Shown: positions 50,324-57,861, counted from the first letter of the stretch. The stretch is DNA of 64,000 bases from Bacillota bacterium (GCA_023416955.1 JAEZGM010000031.1:124001-188000); one strand, 5' to 3'. Numbers and translations: made by a program. The notes: generated by a model from the sequence alone, not told the origin.

Positions 50324-50602
50324 ACTTTACCGCCTCATTTCAGTTGCGATAAAGACAAGAACTATTATTTGATGTAATCATAGTATACGCTCCTAAATCT
50401 GGCTTGTAAATTATTAATTGTGAAGTATGGTTTTGCCGCTCTCTATGTAATTAACTAACGAAATCCACAATTTTGTAAAATCCACTTTTATTTGTTCTCG
50501 ATCTTTATTTTTAAAAATATTCGTGCAAACGATTTCTGTTTTCGCCATATTAATACCCCGCATTCAATAAAACATATGTATAGTCGATTGTCCAATATGC
50601 TC

Positions 50603-51685
50603 TTAGAAAAGATCGTCATTCGTTTTATCCTCAATTTTAAGCTGTATTCCGGAATCAGAGGAAGACAATGAAGCAGTTTCGGTTTCGTCTTCATCTGCAT
50701 CAGGAAAAGGAAGATCATGATCAGCAATTTGAACAAAGCCGTTTACATATTCATTCGTCGTATACTCTTTGCGTTGTCCGTCAGGCAGAAATAGTATAAC
50801 ATGATTGATACGCCGGAGAATTGCCGCCCATGTTTCTGGCTGTTCAAGCTGAACGGCTCGGTGTTGCTGCAGCAGGTCAATGTTAGATATTATGTAAACT
50901 TGTGTGTAACAGGCGATCTTGTTAGAATAACGTGCGGGTAACTCGAGGGGGTAGCCGTCAAGAAAGTTCAGCAGTTGAGGAACGGAAAATTGTTCGCGGT
51001 ACTCATCATAGATAACTGTATTTTCCCCACAATAATTATCGAAAGGATTTTTATAATCTGTAATTCGAAATACATCTTCATAATTGTACTTTTCCATGAC
51101 GCTGCGGGTTTTGCCGAGGCCGGTAGGCCCCCAAATGTATGTAACATCTAATTTGCGGAATTGCTTTCTGAATTTTTCTGCGCGAATTGTTTGACGCGCC
51201 CGTTCTATATCGTTTATTCGGAGCATGAAGCCCGGATTGTTTTCCAGTATTTCATAATTACTCAACCCATCTTTTATCATTTCATAGAGGGTTTCGAGGT
51301 CAGTCCGTTCACCTTGCCGTTCTATCGGTATTTCGCCCCATTCTTCAAAGCTACCCGGAATTGCGGTATCGTGTTTTTCATCTTCCGCCCATTTTTCGCC
51401 CGATTTTGTGATGTAGTTTCGGTTCTCTTCCGAAGTGCCACGAGCAAGCTCTATATGGGCTTCTGGAAAGCGCCGCTTTATAGTTGTGAATCTAATTGCG
51501 GAAGACGAGCAGATATATATGTGCGTATGGAAAGTACCTTGTTCGCCACGTTCGTCTGACATAGCGTAATAAACAACGGATTTCATTTCCCCAATGGTTT
51601 CTTTTATCTTAGCATGGTCGAATCCCTTATCAGCCGGATTATTGATCGTCAGCTGGAATTTACGGCTTTGGGTGTCCTTTGACAT
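50603..51685 (-). CDS. rep: CRESS-DNA-virus-like replication initiator (HUH endonuclease + SF3 helicase)
   Basis: A 360-residue Rep. The endonuclease domain has the three rolling-circle motifs: FQLTINNP (motif I), HTHIYI (HUH, motif II) and NRNYITKSG (motif III, with catalytic Tyr and Lys). The superfamily 3 helicase follows: Walker A GPTGLGKTR (about residue 190), Walker B NTVIYDEYRE, and motif C IISN. This order is that of circovirus and geminivirus Reps and of bacterial pCRESS plasmids. It should nick the origin hairpin at 51755-51776 just upstream of its gene. ATG 51685 follows TAGGTGA; the GTG at 51694 is an alternative. The C-terminus is Asp/Glu/Ser-rich. Confidence 0.92.
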   Translation of the reverse strand: MSKDTQSRKFQLTINNPADKGFDHAKIKETIGEMKSVVYYAMSDERGEQGTFHTHIYICSSSAIRFTTIKRRFPEAHIELARGTSEENRNYITKSGEKWAEDEKHDTAIPGSFEEWGEIPIERQGERTDLETLYEMIKDGLSNYEILENNPGFMLRINDIERARQTIRAEKFRKQFRKLDVTYIWGPTGLGKTRSVMEKYNYEDVFRITDYKNPFDNYCGENTVIYDEYREQFSVPQLLNFLDGYPLELPARYSNKIACYTQVYIISNIDLLQQHRAVQLEQPETWAAILRRINHVILFLPDGQRKEYTTNEYVNGFVQIADHDLPFPDADEDETETASLSSSDSGIQLKIEDKTNDDLF

Positions 51686-51732
51686 AACATTCACCTACAT
51701 TAATTCTAATATACAAATGGTAAATTATGGAT

Positions 51733-51776
51733 AGCGACAAGCGATTGAAGTCGCCTAAAGGTAATACTGCCTTTAG
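51733..51776 (-). other. Candidate viral-type rolling-circle origin (stem-loop with nonanucleotide)
   Basis: On the minus strand CTAAAGG and CCTTTAG form a perfect 7-bp stem (plus coordinates 51755-51761, 51770-51776) that displays CAGTATTAC (51769-51761). This differs at one base from the TAGTATTAC of circoviruses and nanoviruses. Next to the stem on the plus strand are AGCGAC (51733-51738) and AGCGAT (51740-51745) as a tandem pair, and GTCGCC at 51750-51755 as an inverted copy, like Rep-binding iterons. It lies 70 bp upstream of rep, with no gene overlapping it. Confidence 0.7.
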
Positions 51777-51852
51777 TCTCCCGGAGCAGAGCAGGCAAGT
51801 CCGGCTTTTGCATTCTGCACGCCGTCCTTGCGCTCACTCCGGCTGAAAGCAA

Positions 51853-52587
51853 TTACCGAGTAACTGCCGCAGCAATCGCCTTTTCGAGCTTGTCCATTTT
51901 AGATATATTGGGTACTGTGATAGGCCGAATTTTGCTGAATCCTTGCATAGCCAAATAACCGCAACCAGTTCCGCATGGTTCAATCAAGTCTGTATCATAT
52001 TCTCCAAAAAGCATTTTGCGAGATTCTAGAGAAAGCGCACCTAGGCCTATTGCGCCAGTACATTGCTCTCTTGCACCGCTTTGAAACAGGCCAGAATCAG
52101 GTCTTTGGGTACTAAGAATGCAAAAGAAGTTCAACGTTCTGGATAAGAATAGCAGATTACTGAGAATTATTCTCTGTGCTTCAGCTGATTTCTTATCCAG
52201 AACCGTTAAGTAATTAATGTATGGCCCATATTCATCGAAGCAGACAAAAATAGGGGTTCTATCTTGTGAACCCTGTAACCTTGCCTCGAATTCATCATTG
52301 ATTACTTTTAGACCGTTAGTACAGTCCAGATGACTATAATAACGTGCAAATGGAATGTTTTTTAGAAAACGAAGTTCATCGCTCCCTTTGAAATCCAAGA
52401 TGTAAACTTTGCCCGTTGGTGCAATTCGAGATAATTTACCCATCAACAGTAACAACAAACTTGTTTTCCCCGAACCAGTAGGCCCGGCTAGAATCCAATG
52501 ATGATTTTTTTCCATGTCAATACTGATATAATGCCGGATTCCATCAGAAAGCAAGTCCCTATCAAATACAAGCTTGAGCTTTTCCAT
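51853..52587 (-). CDS. FtsK/SpoIIIE (TcpA-like) DNA-translocase ATPase
   Basis: A 244-residue P-loop ATPase. Walker A is WILAGPTGSGKTSLLLLLMG, Walker B is IFVCFDEYGPY, and ILSTQRPD is the typical FtsK sensor segment. It lacks the long N-terminal membrane region and gamma domain of chromosomal FtsK, so it resembles TcpA-type coupling ATPases that deliver DNA to a conjugation channel. The membrane protein encoded just before it may be its anchor. ATG 52587 is favoured by GAGG upstream; GTG 52605 is possible. Followed by the origin region and rep. Confidence 0.88.
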   Translation of the reverse strand: MEKLKLVFDRDLLSDGIRHYISIDMEKNHHWILAGPTGSGKTSLLLLLMGKLSRIAPTGKVYILDFKGSDELRFLKNIPFARYYSHLDCTNGLKVINDEFEARLQGSQDRTPIFVCFDEYGPYINYLTVLDKKSAEAQRIILSNLLFLSRTLNFFCILSTQRPDSGLFQSGAREQCTGAIGLGALSLESRKMLFGEYDTDLIEPCGTGCGYLAMQGFSKIRPITVPNISKMDKLEKAIAAAVTR

Positions 52588-52588
52588 G

Positions 52589-53389
52589 TCAAAAGTCCTC
52601 ATCACTGGTATCAGGTTCGGATATTTCAGAATCAGTTACGATGTCTATTGAATGTTCAGCACGATATTGATATGCTGATGGAGAATTGATGAATAAGACA
52701 TCTACATTGACAAACATGCCACAGTCTATGACATTGTCAATATATAACCAATTTCCGGTGGTTGTGTATATTTGCCCCGTAGAAACAAGATTATCAAGCC
52801 GAGTTTGTAGATGAAGTCGTATTATTTCCAGAGTTTCACAGTCAAAAGGATTTTTATTGATTTTATAGTACCTAACACGAGTAAAAACAAATCCGCTCTT
52901 TGCGATTTGTTGGGGCTGTAAATCGCTCACATCAATTGGAGGGTTGAGCATAGGCAACCGCGATTTTAATTCCCGGATAGCCTGAAACATCCCCAAAACG
53001 ATAGCGTCAAAGTCCTGTTGAAATAACGTTGTATTTTTTTCAGATGTAGTTGAAGAATGCATATACTTGTGAACATACTTGTGAACAAAGTACACAACTG
53101 CGATTACTATCGCCATAGGAGCAAATAAGCCAATTCCAATACAGACAACAAACATCAAACTGCAAACACGAAAGATTCTAATCGTGCTAACTTCGCCGGA
53201 TTTCCAAATATACTTTGTTATGTCAAAATAGAACCTTATAGCGGCCTGAATCCATTTGTTCTGTGAGTGAATTTCCCTTTTACCTTGAAAGTAAAGAAAG
53301 ACAAGCAATGCACAAAATGTACACAAAAAGAGTAAGTAGGCAGCGAGAGCGATATTCAGTGCGAATGACAAATAGTCGTATACAGTCAT
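52589..53389 (-). CDS. Membrane protein of element A (266 aa)
   Basis: Not recognised by family. There are three or four hydrophobic segments in the first 130 residues (ALNIALAAYLLFLCTFCALLV near the N-terminus, then VCSLMFVVCIGIGLFAPMAI and a VIAVVYFVHKYVHKY stretch), followed by a soluble domain of about 140 residues with DCETLEIIRLHLQ. It ends 1 bp before the FtsK-like ATPase start, so the two are probably translated together and may form a membrane-anchored coupling complex. GGAGGG precedes ATG 53389. Confidence 0.75.
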   Translation of the reverse strand: MTVYDYLSFALNIALAAYLLFLCTFCALLVFLYFQGKREIHSQNKWIQAAIRFYFDITKYIWKSGEVSTIRIFRVCSLMFVVCIGIGLFAPMAIVIAVVYFVHKYVHKYMHSSTTSEKNTTLFQQDFDAIVLGMFQAIRELKSRLPMLNPPIDVSDLQPQQIAKSGFVFTRVRYYKINKNPFDCETLEIIRLHLQTRLDNLVSTGQIYTTTGNWLYIDNVIDCGMFVNVDVLFINSPSAYQYRAEHSIDIVTDSEISEPDTSDEDF

Positions 53390-53390
53390 C

Positions 53391-53846
53391 TCAATCCCTC
53401 CATTCAAGAAGTTTGTGAAGTAAATAGTCGTGAGTTTCCGGTGTATCGACCCACAGAACGGTCAGTAACAAGAATGCACCCTTATCCTGAATATCATCAA
53501 TCGTTATAACCGAAAACTCGTTGTCGTAATTGGGAATAGTCCGTTCTGAAAGGATTAATTCGTTTATGTTTCTCTGTAAACAAATACGTATGTAGGAAAG
53601 CACACCATCATCAAGAATACTCATGTTGGCTGTTTTTCTCTTATTAATTCGCAGTTTTAGAAACTCAATCCCAGGCTGATTGTTACGTTCCCTCATTGGT
53701 TGCATTATTCGCGTCTGCCATGGAACTTTTATCCATGGCAGCTGCCGGTTTGAACGCCGCAGAGCTTGAATCAAGAGTCGGCAAATAACGGCTTCCTGTT
53801 CGCCGGTGATGGGTCGGATTTCTCCGGCCCCCGATCGCTTACCCAT
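53391..53846 (-). CDS. Hypothetical protein of element A (151 aa)
   Basis: Family unknown. Soluble, basic N-terminal half (MGKRSGAGEIRPITGEQEAV, then RRSNRQLPWIKVPW) and a C-terminal half with NINELILSERTI and TVLWVDTPETHDYLLHKLLE. It starts at ATG 53846 inside the previous gene (8-bp overlap) and stops 1 bp before the membrane-protein start, so it is tightly coupled with both. Position between a possible DNA-binding protein and the translocase suggests a DNA-processing accessory. Confidence 0.7.
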   Translation of the reverse strand: MGKRSGAGEIRPITGEQEAVICRLLIQALRRSNRQLPWIKVPWQTRIMQPMRERNNQPGIEFLKLRINKRKTANMSILDDGVLSYIRICLQRNINELILSERTIPNYDNEFSVITIDDIQDKGAFLLLTVLWVDTPETHDYLLHKLLEWRD

Positions 53847-54204
53847 CAACCCGCACCCCCTTCCTTATAATCATCTCTGAAGCCCGCGCTGTAACCCTCA
53901 GTTCCTTCGTTTTCCAATCTTGCCATAATTTTGCATCCAGTTCTTTGAAGGATACAAAGATGAGTTGCCCAGACAGATTCCGTGAGGTAATCTCTTCCTG
54001 AGTAATCGGTGATTCTCCAGAGGTTACCTTGATTGTGATAGGCTCAAAATCAGGCATCGAGACGACCACAGCCCTATAGCCGGGTTCAACTTGATCTGTT
54101 GGCTTTCCGTCAACATAAATGCGGTTGGATTTTACACCCCTGAGCAATCCAACCCCATTGGGCGGGAAAAGCTGCTCGAGTGTTTGCTGTACTGAAAGTG
54201 CCAT
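53839..54204 (-). CDS. Hypothetical protein of element A (121 aa), possibly DUF961-like
   Basis: A 121-residue beta-rich protein (MALSVQQTLEQLFPPNG, then VDGKPTDQVEPGYRAVVVSM, SGESPITQEEI, LRVTARASEMI). The pattern resembles the small processivity proteins (DUF961/HelP/YdcP) that precede FtsK-like genes in ICEBs1- and Tn916-type elements, but the match is weak. AAGGAG lies 9 nt before ATG 54204; the longer frame to 54291 is not needed. First of four overlapping genes ending with the ATPase. Confidence 0.7.
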   Translation of the reverse strand: MALSVQQTLEQLFPPNGVGLLRGVKSNRIYVDGKPTDQVEPGYRAVVVSMPDFEPITIKVTSGESPITQEEITSRNLSGQLIFVSFKELDAKLWQDWKTKELRVTARASEMIIRKGVRVDG

Positions 54205-54287
54205 GTTTTTTTTTCTCCTTTTATTTTTGAGATAGCACGGCCCCGTATGAGAGAGCCGCGCCACCTCAGTGCTTGTTCTACAATTCG

Positions 54288-54473
54288 TCAAGAATCATCG
54301 GTGTCATTGTCAAAATCTCCCGGCTTGTACCGGTCATAGGAATGGGGTTCTAAAGAAAAACGTCCAAGATCATTTTCTTCCATGCAGTGTTTGTATCCAG
54401 CGTAAAATCCTTCCATGTAGGAATCCAAATGGATTTCGTTGTAGATTTTCTCCCAGTCGCTTAAATGTGCCAT
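54288..54473 (-). CDS. Small acidic protein of element A (61 aa)
   Basis: A 61-residue acidic, Tyr-rich protein (MAHLSDWEKIYNEIHLDSYM..., ending DFDNDTDDS). No known domain. AAAGGAGGG sits well before ATG 54473, so translation is likely. It is a candidate for a regulator or a recombination directionality factor, which are often small, but nothing in the sequence proves that. Confidence 0.65.
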   Translation of the reverse strand: MAHLSDWEKIYNEIHLDSYMEGFYAGYKHCMEENDLGRFSLEPHSYDRYKPGDFDNDTDDS

Positions 54474-54581
54474 TTCACTTACCCTCCTTTTATACTGGTA
54501 ATCCAGCTTCTAGTAGGCTGTAGTTCAACCTATGTGCATATCATCTCATAATCTTGGTTTATGCATTTTAGGTACAAAAAT

Positions 54582-54613
54582 AGACATGCCTCATTGCCAA
54601 ATGAGACATGCCT
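54582..54613 (-). terminator. Terminator after the 252-aa gene
   Basis: AGACATGCCTCATT (54582-54595), GCCA loop, AATGAGACATGCCT (54600-54613): 14-bp stem with two wobble positions, followed on the minus strand by ATTTTTG. Confidence 0.8.
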
Positions 54614-54646
54614 ATAAAAAAATTCAAACGATGTTTTGCATTCCTT

Positions 54647-55405
54647 TCAATATTTTGGGAAATCGTAAAGTTTATTTAATTTTTTAATTAATGTTTGTAC
54701 ACATCCTTTTCTAATTTCTAAATATTTTGGACAATAAGAAATGCTTGTTTGTTTATTCGAACTTTTAATAAATAATTCCCATTTCAACTTATGATAAATA
54801 CTTACGTTATTTTTTAAATAAATTCTGTCACTGGCTGGAATTTCGCTATCAGACATATTGAGTAGTATCACAGATAACAACCCATTTAGGCTGTATAATT
54901 TACTTACTTCATCAACTTTATCTTCGTCTGTTATATCTTCATTTTTACAAACCAGCTTAACTAATTCATCGTGATCTATGTGCAAAGGATTGTCTAACAA
55001 TTCTTTGTACCCTGTTCCCCAATTAGAGTATTGCTGAAGAATTACGTCTTCGTTGTTTATTAATCGATTTACCATAAAAGGAGTATCATTTTCAAGATGT
55101 ATGTTATCTATTGTAAAATCATCATATTGCAAGTTTGGACAAGTGCATCGAATACCAAGAGACATTCTTTTGCTACCTTCCCAGTAGGTTTCTTTTAATC
55201 CGGTTAAACTGGTGACGGTACTAATAACAGTTCCTTTAATATCTTCCGCCGAATCAATACATCCTTCTCTTGCTCGCCTGAAAATTTCAGTAAGAAAATC
55301 ATATTCGTCGCATACCAATTGATAATATTTCATAACTCTTAAAACATGTTCCAGAATCATATAATTCACTTTAATGTTAGTTTTGATATCATTGACTGTT
55401 TGCAT
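54647..55405 (-). CDS. Hypothetical protein of element A (252 aa)
   Basis: Family not recognised. A soluble 252-residue, Asn/Ile-rich protein with one Cys pair (IRCTCPN) and a basic C-terminus (EIRKGCVQTLIKKLNKLYDF). Good RBS (GGGGGAG) before ATG 55405, and its own terminator after the stop, so it is a separate transcription unit. It is the most AT-rich gene of the element, which points to recent acquisition. Such single cargo genes in mobilisable elements are often defence or anti-defence factors; that is a guess. Confidence 0.7.
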   Translation of the reverse strand: MQTVNDIKTNIKVNYMILEHVLRVMKYYQLVCDEYDFLTEIFRRAREGCIDSAEDIKGTVISTVTSLTGLKETYWEGSKRMSLGIRCTCPNLQYDDFTIDNIHLENDTPFMVNRLINNEDVILQQYSNWGTGYKELLDNPLHIDHDELVKLVCKNEDITDEDKVDEVSKLYSLNGLLSVILLNMSDSEIPASDRIYLKNNVSIYHKLKWELFIKSSNKQTSISYCPKYLEIRKGCVQTLIKKLNKLYDFPKY

Positions 55406-55505
55406 TTTTTACTCCCCCAACAATAATTATTTATATTATAATTATAGCAAATCAGGTTATTAGAATAAGACATGAAACTTTGCATGAATGAGTATCAAAA
55501 AAACG

Positions 55506-55709
55506 TCAATGTAGTTTGTAAAAAATACAACGTCCATTAATTTGTCTGTCAATATAGGAGAATTCCCAAACATTAAAACAATTTTTGTTGATAATGCTGA
55601 AAAGAGGCGCTAAATCATTAAGCGATACAGAGCCTAAATCCTCGCCCGCCGGGGTCTCGACGAGAAAAACGTAATCTGCGAAGTCTCTGAATATGCTCCG
55701 CGGCCGCAT
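55506..55709 (-). CDS. Possible small protein of element A (67 aa)
   Basis: The reading looks protein-like (FRDFADYVFLVETPAGEDLG, then FSIINKNCFNVWEFSYIDRQ) and begins at ATG 55709 with GCGGAG about 14 nt upstream, a weak RBS. The first 10 codons are GC-rich, the rest AT-rich, as if a fusion or remnant. No family recognised. It could also be the C-terminal remnant of a lost gene. Confidence 0.4.
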   Translation of the reverse strand: MRPRSIFRDFADYVFLVETPAGEDLGSVSLNDLAPLFSIINKNCFNVWEFSYIDRQINGRCIFYKLH

Positions 55710-55774
55710 AGGCCGAATCGCTCCGCACCGGGGAAGTATCTGACAGTGACTTTCGTGGACTGAATATAAAAATA

Positions 55775-55800
55775 GACCCGTGCTATCTGTAACACGGGCC
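55775..55800 (-). terminator. Terminator after the low-complexity protein gene
   Basis: CCCGTG (55777-55782)/CACGGG (55793-55798), followed on the minus strand by TATTTTTATATTC. A second hairpin of CCTGCTC/GAACAGG type lies at 55831-55851. Confidence 0.7.
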
Positions 55801-55871
55801 AGTTTGTAAAGTCTTTAAATAAATTGAAGACCTGCTCTTTTTATGAACAGGCCTTATTATTTAATGTTTGA

Positions 55872-56468
55872 TTAGTGAAGATAATGTCCTTCAACTGGGC
55901 CTACAGGCGATGAGCCGGTTCCAGGTGCAATGTGAGTTACCTCTGCATGCCCACCGCCTAATGGATTGCTTGGACCTGCATAAACTCCAGTGCCTTGGTC
56001 TCCAGTGTTGTCCTTACCGTTGTTTGTTGATGGGTTAGACGAGTTTGTACCACTCGATGGTTTGCTATTTGATGGTTTATTACTCGTTGTTCCATTGGAT
56101 GGCTTGCTATTCGTTGTGTTGCTTGAGGTGGATGGTTTCGCTGGTGTTTGATTCTTCAGCGTTCCATCATTGTATAATTCTTTGACTGACTGGTCAATTT
56201 GTTCTTGTGGTAATCCAGAATCTTTTAGTCTTTGCCTTAAAGTGGCTTCAGTTGGGTCTGTGCCTGTTAATTTACTTGAGGTAGTTTGTGAGCTTACAGA
56301 AGATGACACGGTTTCTGAACTGGTTGTAGATGAAGATGTATTTGAACTTGTTATTGCCGCAACCGATTTAGGTTGAGGGCGGTTTTTTATTGCATAGGTG
56401 CTAACACTACAGATAATTACAAATATCACTATACCGATGATAATATACGAAATCCTAGCCTTTTTCAT
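55872..56468 (-). CDS. Exported Ser/Thr/Asn/Pro-rich low-complexity protein
   Basis: A 198-residue protein with an N-terminal hydrophobic helix (ISYIIIGIVIFVIICSVSTY) and then a long low-complexity region of Ser, Thr, Asn and Pro (SKPSNGTTSNKPSNSKPSSG). Between them lies a short helical patch, LRQRLKDSGLPQEQIDQSVK. It is probably membrane-anchored with an extended extracellular part, as a surface or exclusion protein. ATG 56468 follows GGGAGA; an upstream TTG-type extension to 56522 is not supported. First gene from the right end of element A. Confidence 0.75.
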   Translation of the reverse strand: MKKARISYIIIGIVIFVIICSVSTYAIKNRPQPKSVAAITSSNTSSSTTSSETVSSSVSSQTTSSKLTGTDPTEATLRQRLKDSGLPQEQIDQSVKELYNDGTLKNQTPAKPSTSSNTTNSKPSNGTTSNKPSNSKPSSGTNSSNPSTNNGKDNTGDQGTGVYAGPSNPLGGGHAEVTHIAPGTGSSPVGPVEGHYLH

Positions 56469-56642
56469 GTAAACGTCTCCCAATTTATGTTCTATTAGAA
56501 TTCTATAAAAGTATTGTAGCATGCAATTTGTTAAAAATAAACATTTTTTATTGCTTCAAAGGTAAATCCATAAAGATAGCATCAAAATAATAGGCTTGTC
56601 CTTACCGATATGTTTTGTATTTTTTTCTCTTCAACGATGAAT

Positions 56643-56660
56643 GTAGTCTTTACAAAATCG
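56643..56660. other. Attachment site, right end of element A
   Basis: GTAGTC (56643-56648), TT, TACA (56651-56654), A, then the core AATCG (56656-56660), after which the 5' segment of cotJC begins (minus strand). Confidence 0.8.
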
Positions 56661-57072
56661 CCCCATCGGCCGCCAAGTCCTCGTGGATATCTGTAATGGG
56701 ATCTCCTTTTACCTGCATTGAGGCAGCAGTGAAGGGGAATCCGCTTGAGTCTGACGGATAGATTCCGGTCGTATGGTTGACGAAATATGAGTCAAATCCG
56801 CTTGCTTTGATTTGTTCAGGGGTGAGATTCAGTGTCAGTTGGTGAACAATCGCCGCAATCATCTCAAAATGTGCAAGCTCCTCCGTCCCTATATCTGTCA
56901 GCATGGCTTTCAACTCCGGGTACGGCATGCTGTAACGCTGGCTCAAATAGCGCAGCGACGCGCCAAGCTCGCCGTCAGGACCGCCATACTGAGCAATAAT
57001 CATTTGTGCAAGTCTGGGGTTTGGATTTTTAATGTTGATGGGGTACTGTAAACGTTTTTGATAACTCCACAT
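56656..57072 (-). pseudogene. cotJC: cotJC, 5' segment (codons 1-139)
   Basis: Starts at ATG 57072 (shares one base with the cotJB stop) and reads MWSYQKRLQYPINI, then QYGGPDGELGASLRYLSQRY, LTDIGTEELAHFEMI and VNHTTGIYPSDSSGFPFTAA, all CotJC landmarks of the dimanganese catalase fold with the ELAHFE metal ligands. At codon 139 the core ATT is reached; beyond it the frame enters element A and stops two codons later (56650). Removing element A continues it into AAEQKARTTYD at 48743. CotJC is a SigE-controlled inner spore-coat protein made in the mother cell. Confidence 0.95.
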
Positions 57073-57332
57073 TATTTGTTCGCCTCCTCATTTAAATCCC
57101 ATGGCCATGGATCGGCGATCCAAGCCCAGCGGCTTGCCTCACGAGGTGTTTCGTTTAATGGACCGTAAGCGGCTACATACTGTGCAACGGCTTCCGCAAG
57201 CATTTTCTGGGTTTCTTCATGCTTCTGTGCAGCTTTGCAGTCACCGGGATGAGTGTCAAGGTAAACGTGCAATTCCCACACCGCAAACTGATATGCGGAA
57301 ATGCGGCGCTGTAATCTTTCCTGTTCACTCAT
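57072..57332 (-). CDS. cotJB: Spore coat protein CotJB
   Basis: An 86-residue CotJB protein with the family's FAVWELHVYLDTHPGD motif, EAVAQYVAAYGPL and the C-terminal W-x-W...PWPWDLNEE. It is needed with CotJA and CotJC for assembly of the inner coat in Bacillus. It overlaps cotJA by 4 bp and cotJC by 1 bp, so the operon is intact up to the insertion in cotJC. Starts at ATG 57332. Confidence 0.95.
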   Translation of the reverse strand: MSEQERLQRRISAYQFAVWELHVYLDTHPGDCKAAQKHEETQKMLAEAVAQYVAAYGPLNETPREASRWAWIADPWPWDLNEEANK

Positions 57333-57523
57333 TTGGAGCCACCTCCCAAAAACGGTTTGTCAAGCTCCGGAAATAATGTTCCTACTTCTAAACCTTTTTC
57401 CGGAGAATAAGTTGTATTAAACTGTTGAAATGGAACATAAGCCATTGCTACTACCGGCATTGCGGGAAGCGGTGTCGGGTTCAGCGTACAGCCCTGATCG
57501 TCCATCTTCATTGTAGCTTCCAT
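57329..57523 (-). CDS. cotJA: Spore coat associated protein CotJA
   Basis: A 64-residue CotJA. The typical core is PVVAMAYVPFQQFNTTYSPE, then LEVGTLFPELDKPF. ATG 57523 is preferred, with AAAGGAG about 7 nt upstream; the open frame to 57568 has no RBS. First gene of the cotJ operon. Transcription is expected from a SigE promoter in the mother cell; I could not place such a promoter with confidence in the 57524-57650 gap. Confidence 0.93.
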   Translation of the reverse strand: MEATMKMDDQGCTLNPTPLPAMPVVAMAYVPFQQFNTTYSPEKGLEVGTLFPELDKPFLGGGSK

Positions 57524-57650
57524 TGTGTTTCTCCTTTCATGTGCATTGGTAGTGATTACCTCAATCACATATTATGCGGATGAATTATGAACGTGTTATT
57601 CCTTTCCGATTGAAAATATGATTTGCACCGTGCGGCAAGGTTTCATAAAA

Positions 57651-57685
57651 ATACGGATACGAAGCGGCTCGCTTTGTATCCGTAT
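57651..57685 (-). terminator. Terminator after the 55-aa gene
   Basis: ATACGGATACGAAGC (57651-57665) pairs with GCTTTGTATCCGTAT (57671-57685) in 14 of 15 positions, followed on the minus strand by TTTTTATG. Confidence 0.8.
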
Positions 57686-57693
57686 AATTCGTT

Positions 57694-57861
57694 TTATTGT
57701 AAACTGTTTTCCACGCATTTCCGAAGCTCTTCAAAGGAGTAAATATGCTCGGCACTGTTCCAGACAGTATCTTTAACGGCGCTTGGCAGAGATGCGTAAT
57801 AACGCCCGGCCTCATTATTTTCCTCAATTAAACTGCTTAAATTACGGTAAGGTTCTGTCAT
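57694..57861 (-). CDS. Small protein of 55 aa upstream of cotJ
   Basis: A short gene with GGAGGTGA well placed before ATG 57861. The product (MTEPYRNLSSLIEENNEAGR, then YYASLPSAVKDTVWNSAEHI) is soluble, helical and acidic and has the look of small spore-related proteins in Clostridia (residue pattern YYxSLPxxVKDTV). It is followed by its own terminator, 130 bp before cotJA. Function unknown; a role in sporulation is inferred from position only. Too short for most gene-size cut-offs. Confidence 0.75.
   Translation of the reverse strand: MTEPYRNLSSLIEENNEAGRYYASLPSAVKDTVWNSAEHIYSFEELRKCVENSLQ

Larger units (their letters stand above)
48749..56660. mobile_element. Element A: 7.9-kb integrative element with CRESS-type Rep, inserted in cotJC
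   Basis: Limits are set by the repeated core AATCG (48744-48748, 56656-56660) and by cotJC reading in frame when the interval is removed. All genes lie on the minus strand, in order from the right: low-complexity exported protein, small ORFs, 252-aa protein, 61-aa protein, 121-aa, 151-aa, 266-aa membrane protein, FtsK/TcpA-like ATPase, Rep and a large serine recombinase at the left end. There is no mating-pore set, so if it transfers it must be mobilised. It is clearly more AT-rich than the cotJ host DNA. Integrative mobilisable elements with viral-type Rep plus TcpA-type ATPases are known in streptococci; this looks like a relative. Confidence 0.9.

Noticed and set aside
57585..57827. 80-codon minus-strand frame upstream of cotJA
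   Set aside because: Out of frame with the 55-aa gene that has a proper RBS and terminator; it runs through that terminator.
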